Shown in pieces: positions 1 through 9,230 of a DNA stretch of 64,000 nucleotides (position 1 is its first letter; every line of letters starts with the position of its first letter). The translations under genes and the position numbers were made by a program. The DNA comes from Butyrivibrio sp. GTDB lineage: Bacteria > Bacillota > Clostridia > Lachnospirales > Lachnospiraceae. The notes below the pieces were generated by a model. The model was not told the origin of the DNA and searched no databases. It saw only the letters and a program-made list of their open reading frames with translations. The stretch is taken from the NCBI GenBank assembly GCA_015056575.1, contig SVGA01000014.1, forward strand, positions 1-64,000, read 5' to 3'.

Positions 1-124
1 TAGGTTATCATGTAAGAGTAAATTCAGCTACATAGAATTTAAACTTACAAACAAGAATTAACTTTTACATTTTAGGCCGCTTAAAAATATAATTAGCAAC
101 ACTTCATCCCTATAAAAATAATAG
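1..124. other. AT-rich intergenic stretch
   Basis: I see no supportable coding region, RNA or repeat here. It is AT-rich and probably the spacer after a gene outside the window. The YceD/DUF177 gene that often precedes rpmF is not visible. Confidence 0.5.
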
Positions 125-153
125 TTGACAAAATGCGCCTTGGTTAGTACAAT
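125..153 (+). promoter_or_regulatory. Sigma-A promoter of rpmF
   Basis: A perfect -35 box TTGACA (125-130) and a -10 box TACAAT (148-153) are separated by 17 bases. The start codon of rpmF lies about 80 bases downstream, so the mRNA has a moderately long leader, which includes a small TGCCT/AGGCA hairpin near 187-200. Confidence 0.8.
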
Positions 154-238
154 ATCAAAGTATGCTAATGAAAAACGTAAATAATTGCCTGTAATTAAGG
201 CAGTTTCTTATACGGATACGGTAAGGAGGTGTTACGTA

Positions 239-421
239 ATGTCAATCTGCCCTAAGAATAAATCATCAAAAGGCCACAGAGATCAGAGAAGAGCTAACTG
301 GAAAATGACAGCTCCTACACTGGTTAAGTGCAGTCACTGCGGTGCTCTTATGCAGCCCCACATGGCTTGCAAGAAGTGCGGCTACTACAATAAGAAGAGC
401 GTTGTTAAAGTTGAGGACTAA
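239..421 (+). CDS. rpmF: 50S ribosomal protein L32
   Basis: Sixty-residue basic protein of the large ribosomal subunit. The N-terminus has the L32 signature (PKNKSSKGHRDQRRANWK) and two CxxC pairs (C31/C34 and C44/C47) forming the zinc-ribbon of the zinc-binding L32 form. The start at 239 is chosen over an upstream in-frame start at 185 because an AAGGAGGTG ribosome site lies at 222-230 and the L32 N-terminus begins there. It has its own promoter and its own terminator, so it is mainly monocistronic although it sits before plsX as in many bacteria. Confidence 0.95.
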   Translation: MSICPKNKSSKGHRDQRRANWKMTAPTLVKCSHCGALMQPHMACKKCGYYNKKSVVKVED

Positions 422-454
422 TTTTAACTAAATGCGCAGTATTTCAAGGAATTT

Positions 455-491
455 AAGGCTTTCCGGATTCATTCGGAAAGCCTTGATTTTT
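455..491 (+). terminator. Terminator after rpmF
   Basis: Eleven-base perfect stem AAGGCTTTCCG / CGGAAAGCCTT with an 8-base loop, followed by GATTTTTGT. The 3' end of the stem also forms the first bases of the -35 box of the plsX promoter. Confidence 0.85.
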
Positions 492-511
492 GTATTTTAC
501 TTTAGTATGAT
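483..511 (+). promoter_or_regulatory. Probable plsX promoter
   Basis: TTGATT (483-488), a 17-base spacer and TATGAT (506-511). The -35 box begins inside the descending arm of the rpmF terminator. No FapR-like operator was recognised between here and plsX. Confidence 0.6.
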
Positions 512-544
512 GTTTATCGTTAAGACTATTTCGGGAGGTGAATA

Positions 545-1546
545 ATGTCCGGTCTTGTTAGAGTTGCCGTTGACGCGATGGGCGGAGACAACGCACCCTT
601 TGTAACCGTTAAGGGCGCTGTGGATGCTATCAAAGAGAGTGATTCTCTCAAGGTATTCCTTGTTGGTAAGAAGGATATGGTTGAGAGTGAGCTTTCCAAA
701 TACGATTACGATAAAGATAAGATAGAGGTTGTGGACGCTACGGAAGTCATTGAAATGGCTGAACCTCCGGTAATGGCAATCCGCAAGAAGAAGGATTCTT
801 CCATAGTCAAGGCTATGTATATGGTTGGCCACGGTGAGGCTGATGCGTATGTTTCGGCAGGAAGTACAGGTGCTACACTGGTTGGCGGACAGGTTATTGT
901 AGGAAGACTTAAGGGAGTCGACAGAGCTCCCCTTGCACCTTTGATCCCTACAGAGAAGGGCAATTCACTTCTTATAGACTGCGGTGCCAACGTTGATGCA
1001 AGAGCCAACCATCTTGTTCAGTTTGCCAAGATGGGTACCGTATATATGGAGAATATCATGGGGATCAAGAATCCCACGGTGGGGATCGTCAATATCGGTG
1101 CCGAGGAAGAGAAGGGCAACGCTCTGGTAAAAGAGGCATTTCCTCTTCTTAAGAACTGTCCCGACATCAACTTTATAGGAAGTGTTGAGGCAAGGGATAT
1201 TCCGGCAGGCGGAGCCGACATCGTAGTATGTGAGGCTTTCACAGGTAATGTCATCCTCAAGATGTATGAGGGTGTAGCCAAGTCTTTGGTACACGTTATC
1301 AAAAAGGGACTTATGGCCAATCTTAAGACCAAGATCGGAGCACTGCTCATTAAGGATGATCTCAAGAAGACTCTTGCAGGATACAGCCTTGATTCCTACG
1401 GCGGAGCCCCCATGCTGGGACTTAAGGGACTTGTTGTTAAGACCCACGGCAGTGCCAATGAGATAGAGGTCAAGAATTCAATTTTACAATGTGTGACCTT
1501 TACAGAAATGAAAATTAGTGAGAAGATTAGCGAAAAGCTTTCTTGA
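545..1546 (+). CDS. plsX: Phosphate acyltransferase PlsX
   Basis: Makes acyl-phosphate from acyl-ACP for the PlsX/PlsY route to lysophosphatidic acid, acting peripherally on the inner face of the membrane. The 333-residue length is normal. The N-terminal VAVDAMGGDNAP motif and the internal VSAGSTGATL and CEAFTGNVILK blocks are typical of the family. A GGGAGGTG ribosome site precedes the ATG. acpP follows 28 bases downstream, and the partner acyltransferase plsY is in this window at 35.4 kb. An acyl carrier protein substrate gene directly behind supports the assignment. Confidence 0.96.
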   Translation: MSGLVRVAVDAMGGDNAPFVTVKGAVDAIKESDSLKVFLVGKKDMVESELSKYDYDKDKIEVVDATEVIEMAEPPVMAIRKKKDSSIVKAMYMVGHGEADAYVSAGSTGATLVGGQVIVGRLKGVDRAPLAPLIPTEKGNSLLIDCGANVDARANHLVQFAKMGTVYMENIMGIKNPTVGIVNIGAEEEKGNALVKEAFPLLKNCPDINFIGSVEARDIPAGGADIVVCEAFTGNVILKMYEGVAKSLVHVIKKGLMANLKTKIGALLIKDDLKKTLAGYSLDSYGGAPMLGLKGLVVKTHGSANEIEVKNSILQCVTFTEMKISEKISEKLS

Positions 1547-1574
1547 ATAAAAAGATTTAGAACGGAGATTTAAT

Positions 1575-1811
1575 ATGGAATTCGAAAAAATGAAAGAAGT
1601 TATTGCCAACGTACTTAATGTTGATCCTGAGGAGATCAAGCTTGATACCACATTTACCGAGGATCTTGGGGCTGATTCGCTGGATCTTTTCCAGATCATT
1701 ATGGGACTTGAGGATGAGTTTGACGTACAGATCGATCCCGAGAAGACAGAGAACATCAAGACAGTCGGCGAGGCTGTTGAACTCCTTAAGGGTGCTATTT
1801 CAGGCAAATAA
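1575..1811 (+). CDS. acpP: Acyl carrier protein
   Basis: Seventy-eight-residue acidic four-helix carrier of fatty acid synthesis. The phosphopantetheine attachment site is S35 in the motif GADSLD. It sits between plsX and rnc as in Bacillus and many Clostridia, although there fabD/fabG usually lie between plsX and acpP and are absent here. A terminator hairpin follows, so it ends the plsX-acpP transcript, with some readthrough into rnc expected. Confidence 0.96.
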   Translation: MEFEKMKEVIANVLNVDPEEIKLDTTFTEDLGADSLDLFQIIMGLEDEFDVQIDPEKTENIKTVGEAVELLKGAISGK

Positions 1812-1836
1812 TCTATCGACTTACTATGAAATGATC

Positions 1837-1870
1837 TGAGGCAGTTCTTAAGGGCTGCCTCATATTTTTT
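1837..1870 (+). terminator. Terminator after acpP
   Basis: Eight-base stem TGAGGCAG / CTGCCTCA around a 10-base loop, with the tail ATTTTTT ending 10 bases before the rnc start codon. It probably attenuates rather than abolishes expression of the rnc-smc-ftsY run, because no strong new promoter is visible between it and rnc. Confidence 0.8.
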
Positions 1871-1880
1871 ACGGAGAACT

Positions 1881-2576
1881 ATGATTACAGAAGAACAGAT
1901 CAGTAAATTTGAACAGCTTATAGGATACACCTTCAGGGACAAGGCACTTATTACCCAGGCTTTCACCCACAGCTCTTTTGTCAACGAGCAGAAGATCAAC
2001 AAGCATCCCGACTATGAGAGACTGGAATTTCTTGGTGATGCGGTTCTGGAGATGATATCCAGCGCTTTCCTCTACGGGGCTTATCCCGATAAAAAAGAGG
2101 GAGAGATGTCCAAGATGAGGGCAAGTCTTGTGTGCGAGCCGGCTCTGGCCTATGATGCGGATGCTCTTGACCTTAGAAACTACATTCAGCTTGGAAAGGG
2201 CGAGGAGGCCACCGGGGGAAGGAACAAGGAGTCCATTATTGCCGATGTTATGGAGGCTGTGATAGGAGCTCTTTATCTTGACGGCGGGATCCAGGAATCC
2301 AAGCGGTTTATCGACACCTATGTACTGTCAAATATAGATGCTGTGCAGATGTTCGTGGACAGTAAATCTCTTTTGCAGGAAATGGCCCAGGGAGAAAATT
2401 TGGGCGAGATTAAGTATGAAATATGTGGCGAAAGTGGCCCGGAACATGATAAAATATTTGAGGTTCGCGTATTTGTAGGAGAAAAGAATTTGGGAGAGGG
2501 AGCAGGGAAGACCAAAAAGGCTGCTGAACAGAAGGCAGCATATGAGGCGTTACTTGCTCTGAAAAATCAGAAGTAA
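1881..2576 (+). CDS. rnc: Ribonuclease III
   Basis: Double-strand-specific endoribonuclease that processes rRNA precursors and structured RNAs. The RIII domain carries the catalytic signature ERLEFLGDAVL (residues 46-56) and the second acidic block ADVMEAVIGALYLDGG. A double-stranded RNA-binding domain occupies roughly residues 155-228. At 231 residues it is of normal length. Start ATG follows ACGGAGAAC. The stop codon overlaps the smc start by one base (TAATG), so the two are translationally coupled. Confidence 0.95.
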   Translation: MITEEQISKFEQLIGYTFRDKALITQAFTHSSFVNEQKINKHPDYERLEFLGDAVLEMISSAFLYGAYPDKKEGEMSKMRASLVCEPALAYDADALDLRNYIQLGKGEEATGGRNKESIIADVMEAVIGALYLDGGIQESKRFIDTYVLSNIDAVQMFVDSKSLLQEMAQGENLGEIKYEICGESGPEHDKIFEVRVFVGEKNLGEGAGKTKKAAEQKAAYEALLALKNQK

Positions 2577-5500
2577 TGTATTTAAAAAGCATTGAGATTC
2601 ATGGCTTTAAGTCTTTTGCCAATAAGATAAAATTTGATTTTCACAACGGTATCACAGGAATTGTAGGACCTAACGGCTCGGGCAAGAGTAATGTTGCCGA
2701 TGCCGTAAGGTGGGTTCTTGGTGAGCAACGTATCAAGCAGCTGCGTGGTGGCTCCATGCAGGATGTCATTTTCTCGGGGACTGAGCTGCGTAAGCCTCTG
2801 GGCTATGCTTTTGTGGCTATTACCCTTGATAATTCCGACCATTCTCTTCAAATTGATTATGATGAAGTAACAGTCTCCAGGCGTCTTTACAGGTCCGGAG
2901 AGAGTGAATATATGATCAACGGCGCAACCTGCAGGCTCAAGGATGTGAATGAGCTGTTTATGGACACCGGTATCGGTAAAGAGGGCTATTCCATCATCGG
3001 ACAGGGCCAGATCGACCAGATTCTGTCAAGTAAGCCCGAGGACAGACGAAATCTCTTTGATGAGGCCGCAGGTATCGTTAAGTTTAAGTCCAGAAAAGAG
3101 ACTGCAATCAAGAAACTGGAGGAGGAAAAGATAAACCTCACCAGACTTTCCGATATCCTTTCGGAGCTTGAGAAGCAGATCGGACCTTTAGAGAAGCAGT
3201 CTGAGGTTGCCAAGGAATATCTGAAGCACAAAGAGCGCCTTAAGACCCTTGACGTCAACATGTTCCTTATTGAGAACAAGCTTCAGAAGGAGCAACTGGA
3301 GGCAGCTTCCGAGAATCTTGAGATCGCGTCAAAAGCTTTGGAGGAAGCAAGAGCAGGTTATGAGCTCACCAAGAATGAATACGAGAACATCCAGAAGCAG
3401 ATAGAGACTCTGGATCAGGAGATAGATGAGGCGATGGCCATGATCACGGACTCCTCCGTCAAGAAGGAGAAACTGGAAGGCCAGATCGGAATCCTGGGTG
3501 AGAAGATCAAATCCGCTTCGGAGAATGACGCACACTTTACAAAGCGTGAGCAGGATGAGAAGGAGAAACTGTCCTCCAGAAAGGTTGAGAGGGAAAATTA
3601 CCTTTCCGAGCAGGAGGAGATAGACAAGGAAGCTTCAGAACTTTCCGCCGAGAGAGAAGAGGCGAGAAAAGAGCTCAGTTCAATCCTCACCAAGATAGAG
3701 AACATCAACAACGAGATTGAAGAGTGCAAGAGTACCATCATCGAAACCCTGAATACCAGGGCCACTATAAAGTCAAAATTAAGTTCCCTGGATACCATGA
3801 AGGAACAGGTAAATATCAGGAAGGCAGAGCTTACCGGCAAGCTGGTAAAGGCCCGCTCCGATGAATCCAGGCAGGAGGAGACTTTAAAGAAACTCAGGGA
3901 TGAGTTTGACAGGATAACGGCCGAGATCTCCGAGATGAATAAGAGGATGAAGGACACCGAGGCTGAGGTGGTCTCGATCCGTGAAGGCATGGGCCGCAAG
4001 GATACAGAGCTGCGAAAAAGCCAGGAACTCTATCAGCAGGAGAAGTCAAGGCTGGAAGCTTTGGCTAATCTTACCGAGCGTTATGAGGGGTACGGCGGCA
4101 GTGTCAAGAAGGTAATGGAGCGCAAGGATGACATCAAGGGCATTATCGGTGTTGTTGCTGACATTATCAAGGCTCCTCACAAGTACGAGACAGCTATCGA
4201 GGTGGCTCTTGGCGGCAATATCCAGAACATCGTTACCGACAACGAAGAGACTGCCAAGAAGATGATCGCATATCTGAAGCAGACCAAGGCAGGAAGAGCT
4301 ACATTCCTTCCGCTTACATCCCTTGATAATCCGCCTGAGCTCAAGGCAAAAGAGGCATTGAATGAGCCGGGAGTTCTTGGCATGGCGGATGAGCTTGTGG
4401 AAACCGATCCCAAGTACAGGCCTGTAGCCAAGGCTATGCTTGGCAGGATCGTTGCCGTAGATAACGTTGACAATGCGGTGAAGATCGCAAGGAAATACAA
4501 CTATACCATCAGAATGGTGACTCTGGAGGGCGAACTTCTTGTTCCCGGCGGTGCCATCAGCGGTGGTGCTTTCAAGAACAACTCAAACCTCCTTGGCAGA
4601 CGCCGTGAGATGGAAGAGCTTGAGAGCAATGTCAAGAAATATAAAGAGACAATAGATTCTCTCCAGGAAGAGATAAGGCAGGACAAGGAGAAGAGGAATG
4701 AGCTCCGCGCCCTTGCAGAGGAACTCAGGACCGAGCTTCAGGGCAAGTTCATCGCCCAGAATACTGCCAGGATCAATGTTGAAAATGAGCAGCAGAGGCA
4801 GGATGAACAGAAGGGCAGCTATTCTGACCTTAAGGCTGAGAACGACGAGATCGAGACAAGGCTTGCCGAGATAGCTTCCGAAAGGGAGGAAGCTCTTTTG
4901 TCCCTTGAAGAATCCGAGAATCTCGAGAAAAGCTGCACCGAGAAGGTGGAGAAGTACCAGGCGGAATTGGACGGCCTGCATGAGCTCGAAGAGAAAGAAA
5001 ACGAGAGCGTGGCCAAGTGGGATATCCAGTACGAGAAGATGGTACAGAAGCAGGAATTCCACAGGCAGAATCTTACCCGTGTAGATGCAGAGATCGAGGC
5101 TGAAGAGAAGGCCCTAAAGGAAATCCTTGATTCCAAGGAGGCCAATGCCAAGGCTCTTGCTCAGTATCAGCATGATATTGAGGAGATAAGGCTCACCATC
5201 GAGGCATCGGTGGATGTGCAGTCCGACGCTTCCAAGGCTCTGGAGGAGAAGAAACAGCAGAAGAACAATCTGACGGTTTCCCAGAAGGAATTCTTTGGCA
5301 GGACCGAGGAACTGAACAAGCAGATGAACGACCTGGACAAGGAAGTAATACGTCTGACCGGCAGACGCGAGAAGTGCCAGGAAGCAATCGAGAGCCAGAT
5401 AGCCTACATGTGGAATGAATATGAGATCACCTTAACGGATGCCGCAGAGCTACGTGATGAGGAGATGACGGATGTTCCTTCCATGAGAAAAGAGACATCC

Positions 5501-6133
5501 CAACTCAAGGACGCCATCAGAAAACTGGGAGACGTAAACGTAAATGCCATCGAGGATTACAAGAACCTGATGGAGAGATACACCTTTATGAAGACCCAGC
5601 ATGATGACCTGGTTGAGGCTGAGCAGCAGCTCAAGGAGATCATCAAGGACCTGGACGAATCCATGAGAAATCAGTTCATGGAGCAGTTCAAGCTTATAAA
5701 TACAGAGTTCGACAAGGTATTCAAGGAGATGTTCGGCGGCGGAAAGGGAACCCTGGAGCTTGCCGAGGGCGAGGATATTCTGGAATCCGGAATCATCATA
5801 AACGCTCAGCCTCCGGGCAAGAAGCTTGTGAACATGATGCAGATGTCCGGTGGAGAGAAGGCTCTGACAGCCATAGCACTTCTTTTCGCAATCCAGAACC
5901 TGAAGCCCTCACCATTCTGTCTTTTGGACGAGATCGAGGCGGCGCTGGACGAGAACAACGTTGTGAGATTCGCAAGATATCTGCACAAACTCAAGAACAC
6001 ACAGTTTATTGTTATCACACACCGTCGAGGAACCATGGAAAGCGCCGACAGACTGTACGGTATCACCATGCAGGAGAAGGGCGTGTCAACACTTGTAAGC
6101 GTTAACCTGATTGATAAGGAGCTGACTAACTGA
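2576..6133 (+). CDS. smc: Chromosome segregation ATPase SMC
   Basis: Core ATPase of the bacterial condensin (with ScpA and ScpB, not in this window), which loops and organises DNA at and around the origin. The 1185-residue protein has an N-terminal Walker A (GPNGSGKSN, residues 31-39), long charged coiled-coil arms, a hinge roughly at residues 510-680 with GGA-rich turns, and a C-terminal head with the ABC signature MSGGEKAL and Walker B LLDEIEAALD. The rnc-smc-ftsY order is the conserved Firmicute one. Stop and next start overlap as TGATG. Confidence 0.96.
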   Translation: MYLKSIEIHGFKSFANKIKFDFHNGITGIVGPNGSGKSNVADAVRWVLGEQRIKQLRGGSMQDVIFSGTELRKPLGYAFVAITLDNSDHSLQIDYDEVTVSRRLYRSGESEYMINGATCRLKDVNELFMDTGIGKEGYSIIGQGQIDQILSSKPEDRRNLFDEAAGIVKFKSRKETAIKKLEEEKINLTRLSDILSELEKQIGPLEKQSEVAKEYLKHKERLKTLDVNMFLIENKLQKEQLEAASENLEIASKALEEARAGYELTKNEYENIQKQIETLDQEIDEAMAMITDSSVKKEKLEGQIGILGEKIKSASENDAHFTKREQDEKEKLSSRKVERENYLSEQEEIDKEASELSAEREEARKELSSILTKIENINNEIEECKSTIIETLNTRATIKSKLSSLDTMKEQVNIRKAELTGKLVKARSDESRQEETLKKLRDEFDRITAEISEMNKRMKDTEAEVVSIREGMGRKDTELRKSQELYQQEKSRLEALANLTERYEGYGGSVKKVMERKDDIKGIIGVVADIIKAPHKYETAIEVALGGNIQNIVTDNEETAKKMIAYLKQTKAGRATFLPLTSLDNPPELKAKEALNEPGVLGMADELVETDPKYRPVAKAMLGRIVAVDNVDNAVKIARKYNYTIRMVTLEGELLVPGGAISGGAFKNNSNLLGRRREMEELESNVKKYKETIDSLQEEIRQDKEKRNELRALAEELRTELQGKFIAQNTARINVENEQQRQDEQKGSYSDLKAENDEIETRLAEIASEREEALLSLEESENLEKSCTEKVEKYQAELDGLHELEEKENESVAKWDIQYEKMVQKQEFHRQNLTRVDAEIEAEEKALKEILDSKEANAKALAQYQHDIEEIRLTIEASVDVQSDASKALEEKKQQKNNLTVSQKEFFGRTEELNKQMNDLDKEVIRLTGRREKCQEAIESQIAYMWNEYEITLTDAAELRDEEMTDVPSMRKETSQLKDAIRKLGDVNVNAIEDYKNLMERYTFMKTQHDDLVEAEQQLKEIIKDLDESMRNQFMEQFKLINTEFDKVFKEMFGGGKGTLELAEGEDILESGIIINAQPPGKKLVNMMQMSGGEKALTAIALLFAIQNLKPSPFCLLDEIEAALDENNVVRFARYLHKLKNTQFIVITHRRGTMESADRLYGITMQEKGVSTLVSVNLIDKELTN

Positions 6134-7128
6134 TGGCAAATGGCTTTTTTGCAAAACTGTCCAAGGGTCTTTCAAAGACCAGAGACAATATTGTCAAGGG
6201 AATCGATAACGTATTCAGAGGCTATTCAAGCATTGACGATGATTTTTACGAAGAGCTTGAAGAGACACTGATCATGGGCGACATCGGCGTTAATGCTACC
6301 AGCCGTATCATGGATCAGCTGCGGGAGCAGGTAAAGGCACAGAGGATCCACGATCCTGCCCAGTGCAAGCAGCTGCTTCTTGACAATATCCGTGAGCAGA
6401 TGAAGACTGCCGAAGATGCCTATGACTTTGAAGAACAGAAGACGGTCATCTTCGTGATCGGTGTAAACGGTGTCGGTAAGACCACCTCTGTTGGCAAGCT
6501 TGCGGCAATTTTCAAGAAACGGGGCAAAAAAGTCATCATTGCAGCCGCCGATACCTACAGGGCCGCAGCAACTGAGCAGCTGAAAGAGTGGGCTGACAGA
6601 GCGGATTGTCCTCTTATAGCCGGAAGAGAAGGTGCGGATCCCGCAAGCGTTATCTATGACGCTGTAGGAGCTTTCAAGGCAAGGGACTGCGACATCCTGA
6701 TCGTTGATACCGCAGGAAGACTTCACAATAAAAAGAATCTGATGGAAGAGCTGGCCAAGATGAACAGGATAATCGACAAGGAATTGTCCGGCATCGTAAG
6801 AGAGAACTTCATTGTTCTGGACGGAACCACTGGCCAGAATGCCATAAATCAGGCCAGGGAGTTCGGTGAGGCAGCCAATCTCACCGGCATAGTTCTGACC
6901 AAACTTGACGGAACAGCCAAGGGAGGCATTGCGGTTGCCATCGTTTCCGAGCTCAATATCCCGGTTAAATACATCGGAGTGGGCGAGGGGATAGACGACC
7001 TTGAGCGTTTCAATTCGGATGAGTTTGTAGATGCTCTTTTTGACAGAGAGCTTGAAAGGGATGAAGATCCCGATAAATCTGAGGAATCAGAAGAATCTAT
7101 GGAAGAAGAGGACGAGAACAATGGCTGA
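6133..7128 (+). CDS. ftsY: Signal recognition particle receptor FtsY
   Basis: SRP receptor GTPase that docks Ffh-ribosome complexes at the membrane. The 331-residue NG-type protein has G1 GVNGVGKTT (about residues 110-118), the ADTYRAAATEQL insertion-box motif, DTAGR (G3) and TKLDGTAKGG (G4). The long acidic A domain of E. coli FtsY is missing, as usual in Firmicutes. An unusual acidic tail rich in Glu, Asp and Ser occupies the last 25 or so residues. Its end overlaps the start of the next gene by 8 bases. Confidence 0.95.
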   Translation: MANGFFAKLSKGLSKTRDNIVKGIDNVFRGYSSIDDDFYEELEETLIMGDIGVNATSRIMDQLREQVKAQRIHDPAQCKQLLLDNIREQMKTAEDAYDFEEQKTVIFVIGVNGVGKTTSVGKLAAIFKKRGKKVIIAAADTYRAAATEQLKEWADRADCPLIAGREGADPASVIYDAVGAFKARDCDILIVDTAGRLHNKKNLMEELAKMNRIIDKELSGIVRENFIVLDGTTGQNAINQAREFGEAANLTGIVLTKLDGTAKGGIAVAIVSELNIPVKYIGVGEGIDDLERFNSDEFVDALFDRELERDEDPDKSEESEESMEEEDENNG

Positions 7129-8344
7129 TGAGAAGATGACCCTTGAGAAATTTGAGGAGGCTTACGAGGACGTCAAGAAAGTAACCCTTGATACAAAGCT
7201 GATCTACAGTGATTACTGGAGCCAGCAGACAGGCAACAAGGTTTACTTAAAGCCCGAGAACCTTCAGAGAACCGGTGCCTACAAAGTAAGGGGCGCTTAT
7301 TACAAGATCACCACACTTACCGAAGAGGAACGGGGGAAGGGGCTCATCACCGCATCAGCGGGCAATCACGCTCAGGGCGTTGCCTATGCTGCGCAGCAGT
7401 ATGGAGTAAAGGCTACGATCTGTATGCCTACTTCAACACCTCTTTTGAAAGTAAACAGGACCAAGGCCATGGGAGCCGAAGTGGTCCTTTACGGAAACGT
7501 ATATGATGAAGCCTACGGGAAAGCTCAGGAGCTGGCTAAAGAGAACGGCTACACAATGGTTCATCCCTTTGATGACCTTGATGTTGCAACAGGACAGGGT
7601 ACAATTGCCATGGAGATCATCAAGGAGCTTCCCACAGTAGACATAATCCTTGTTCCCATCGGCGGAGGCGGTCTGGCTACAGGCGTATCAACCCTGGCCA
7701 AGCTCCTCAATCCCAAGATCAAGGTGATCGGCGTTGAGCCTGCAGGTGCTAACTGCATGCAGGAATCCTTTAGGGCCGGTCATGTTGTAACCCTTCCTTC
7801 AGTAAATACCATTGCCGACGGCACAGCGGTTAAGACACCGGGAGAGCATATCTTCCCTTATCTTAAGAAGAATCTTGACGATATCATAACAGTTCCCGAT
7901 GAGGACATTGTTGTTTCTTTCCTTGACATGGTTGAGAACCACAAGATGGTTGTTGAGAATTCCGGACTTCTGTCTGTAGCTGCCCTTAAGCAGCTTGATT
8001 GCAGGGACAAGAAGATCGCCTGCGTGCTTTCCGGCGGAAACATGGATATAATCACCATGTCCTCAGTTGTTCAGCAGGGTCTCATCATGAGAGACAGGAT
8101 ATTTACCGTATCGGTTCTTTTGCCTGACAAGCCCGGAGAGCTTTCCAGGGTATCAGGCATTATTGCCGAGGTTAAGGGTAATGTCATCAAGCTGGAGCAC
8201 AACCAGTTTGTATCAATAAACAGAAATGCCGCAGTGGAGCTTCGTATCACCCTCGAAGCCTTCGGCACAGAGCACAAAGAGCAGATCATGAGTGCTCTCA
8301 ATGAAAACGGCTATAAGCCAAGAATAGTAAGGACTAATATTTAA
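7121..8344 (+). CDS. ilvA: Threonine ammonia-lyase (PLP) with ACT domain
   Basis: Deaminates threonine to 2-oxobutanoate, feeding isoleucine synthesis or catabolism. It is a 407-residue fold type II PLP enzyme. The Schiff-base lysine is in GAYKVRG, the phosphate-binding loop is VPIGGGGLATG, and a C-terminal ACT-like regulatory region (about residues 325-405) follows. The start at 7121 is chosen over an upstream in-frame start because the family N-terminus begins there; it overlaps ftsY by 8 bases. The short form with one ACT region matches the TdcB/IlvA1 type. Presence in the smc-ftsY transcript is unusual functionally but the spacing is operon-like. Confidence 0.9.
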   Translation: MADEKMTLEKFEEAYEDVKKVTLDTKLIYSDYWSQQTGNKVYLKPENLQRTGAYKVRGAYYKITTLTEEERGKGLITASAGNHAQGVAYAAQQYGVKATICMPTSTPLLKVNRTKAMGAEVVLYGNVYDEAYGKAQELAKENGYTMVHPFDDLDVATGQGTIAMEIIKELPTVDIILVPIGGGGLATGVSTLAKLLNPKIKVIGVEPAGANCMQESFRAGHVVTLPSVNTIADGTAVKTPGEHIFPYLKKNLDDIITVPDEDIVVSFLDMVENHKMVVENSGLLSVAALKQLDCRDKKIACVLSGGNMDIITMSSVVQQGLIMRDRIFTVSVLLPDKPGELSRVSGIIAEVKGNVIKLEHNQFVSINRNAAVELRITLEAFGTEHKEQIMSALNENGYKPRIVRTNI

Positions 8345-8346
8345 AT

Positions 8347-9225
8347 ATGAATTCAAAAAAGATTTCTCCCAAGAAGAGAGTACAAGAGTACCTGATCATA
8401 ACCTTTGCATCGCTGATCTACGGCGTCGGCACCAGCCTTCTGGTGGATCCCAATAACCTGGCTCCGGGAGGTATGACAGGACTTGCCATTGTGCTTAACA
8501 GACTTGTGGGGATCGGAACCGGTATGTGGTTCCTGCTTTTGAATATCCCGATACTTATCATAGCAATCTGGAAATTCGGCATCAGATTCACCATATCCAC
8601 CATCTATGCCACAGCCATGATCTCGGTATTTACGGATCTTTGCACCAAGTTCTTTGGACAGTACATCATTCATGACATGATCCTGGCTGTTACTGTCGGC
8701 TCGGCCATGACTGCCGTTGCCATAGGACTTATCTTTAAATGTCATGCCACCAGTGGCGGTACAGATGTTATAATTAAGTTATTAAGACTAAGATATCCTC
8801 ACCTTAAGGTGGGTGTTCTCTATATCCTTACGGATATGGTGGTGCTCTGCATTGCTGCTGTGGTTTTCCATGATCTGGCGGCAGCATTGTATTCCTTCCT
8901 GGCAGTAATGGTTGTCAGCGCTGTTGTTGACTATGTGCTTTACGGTAAGGACGGAGCTAAGCTGATCTACATCATTTCCGACAGACCGGACATCATAACC
9001 GCGAGACTTCTTGATGAGCTGGACATAGGAGCAACCCACGTATTCGGTCAGGGCGCGTACAGCGGTGAGAAGAAGAAGGTCATCATGTGTGCGGTTAAAA
9101 AGAGACTTTCTCCCATGGCAGAGGATATTGTAAGGGAAGAGGATCCCAATGCATTTATGATCATTTCCAGCGCCAGCGAGATCTTCGGCGAGGGATATAA
9201 GAGCTATTTTGACGAGAGAATGTAG
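8347..9225 (+). CDS. YitT family membrane protein
   Basis: A 292-residue integral membrane protein with five or six hydrophobic segments in the first 200 residues, including the family's Gly-rich stretch around NNLAPGGMTGLAIVLN (DUF161). A soluble C-terminal DUF2179 domain of about 80 residues follows (LDIGATHVFGQGAYSGEKKKVIMCAV). The function of this widespread Firmicute family is not established; transport is suspected. It starts 2 bases after the ilvA stop, so it belongs to the same transcript. Confidence 0.85.
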   Translation: MNSKKISPKKRVQEYLIITFASLIYGVGTSLLVDPNNLAPGGMTGLAIVLNRLVGIGTGMWFLLLNIPILIIAIWKFGIRFTISTIYATAMISVFTDLCTKFFGQYIIHDMILAVTVGSAMTAVAIGLIFKCHATSGGTDVIIKLLRLRYPHLKVGVLYILTDMVVLCIAAVVFHDLAAALYSFLAVMVVSAVVDYVLYGKDGAKLIYIISDRPDIITARLLDELDIGATHVFGQGAYSGEKKKVIMCAVKKRLSPMAEDIVREEDPNAFMIISSASEIFGEGYKSYFDERM

Positions 9226-9230
9226 ACACT

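Noticed and set aside
4583..5062. Long minus-strand frames opposite smc
   Set aside because: They lie antisense to the coiled-coil part of SMC, have low-complexity Leu- and Ser-rich translations and no ribosome sites. They are shadows of the Glu/Lys-rich coding strand.
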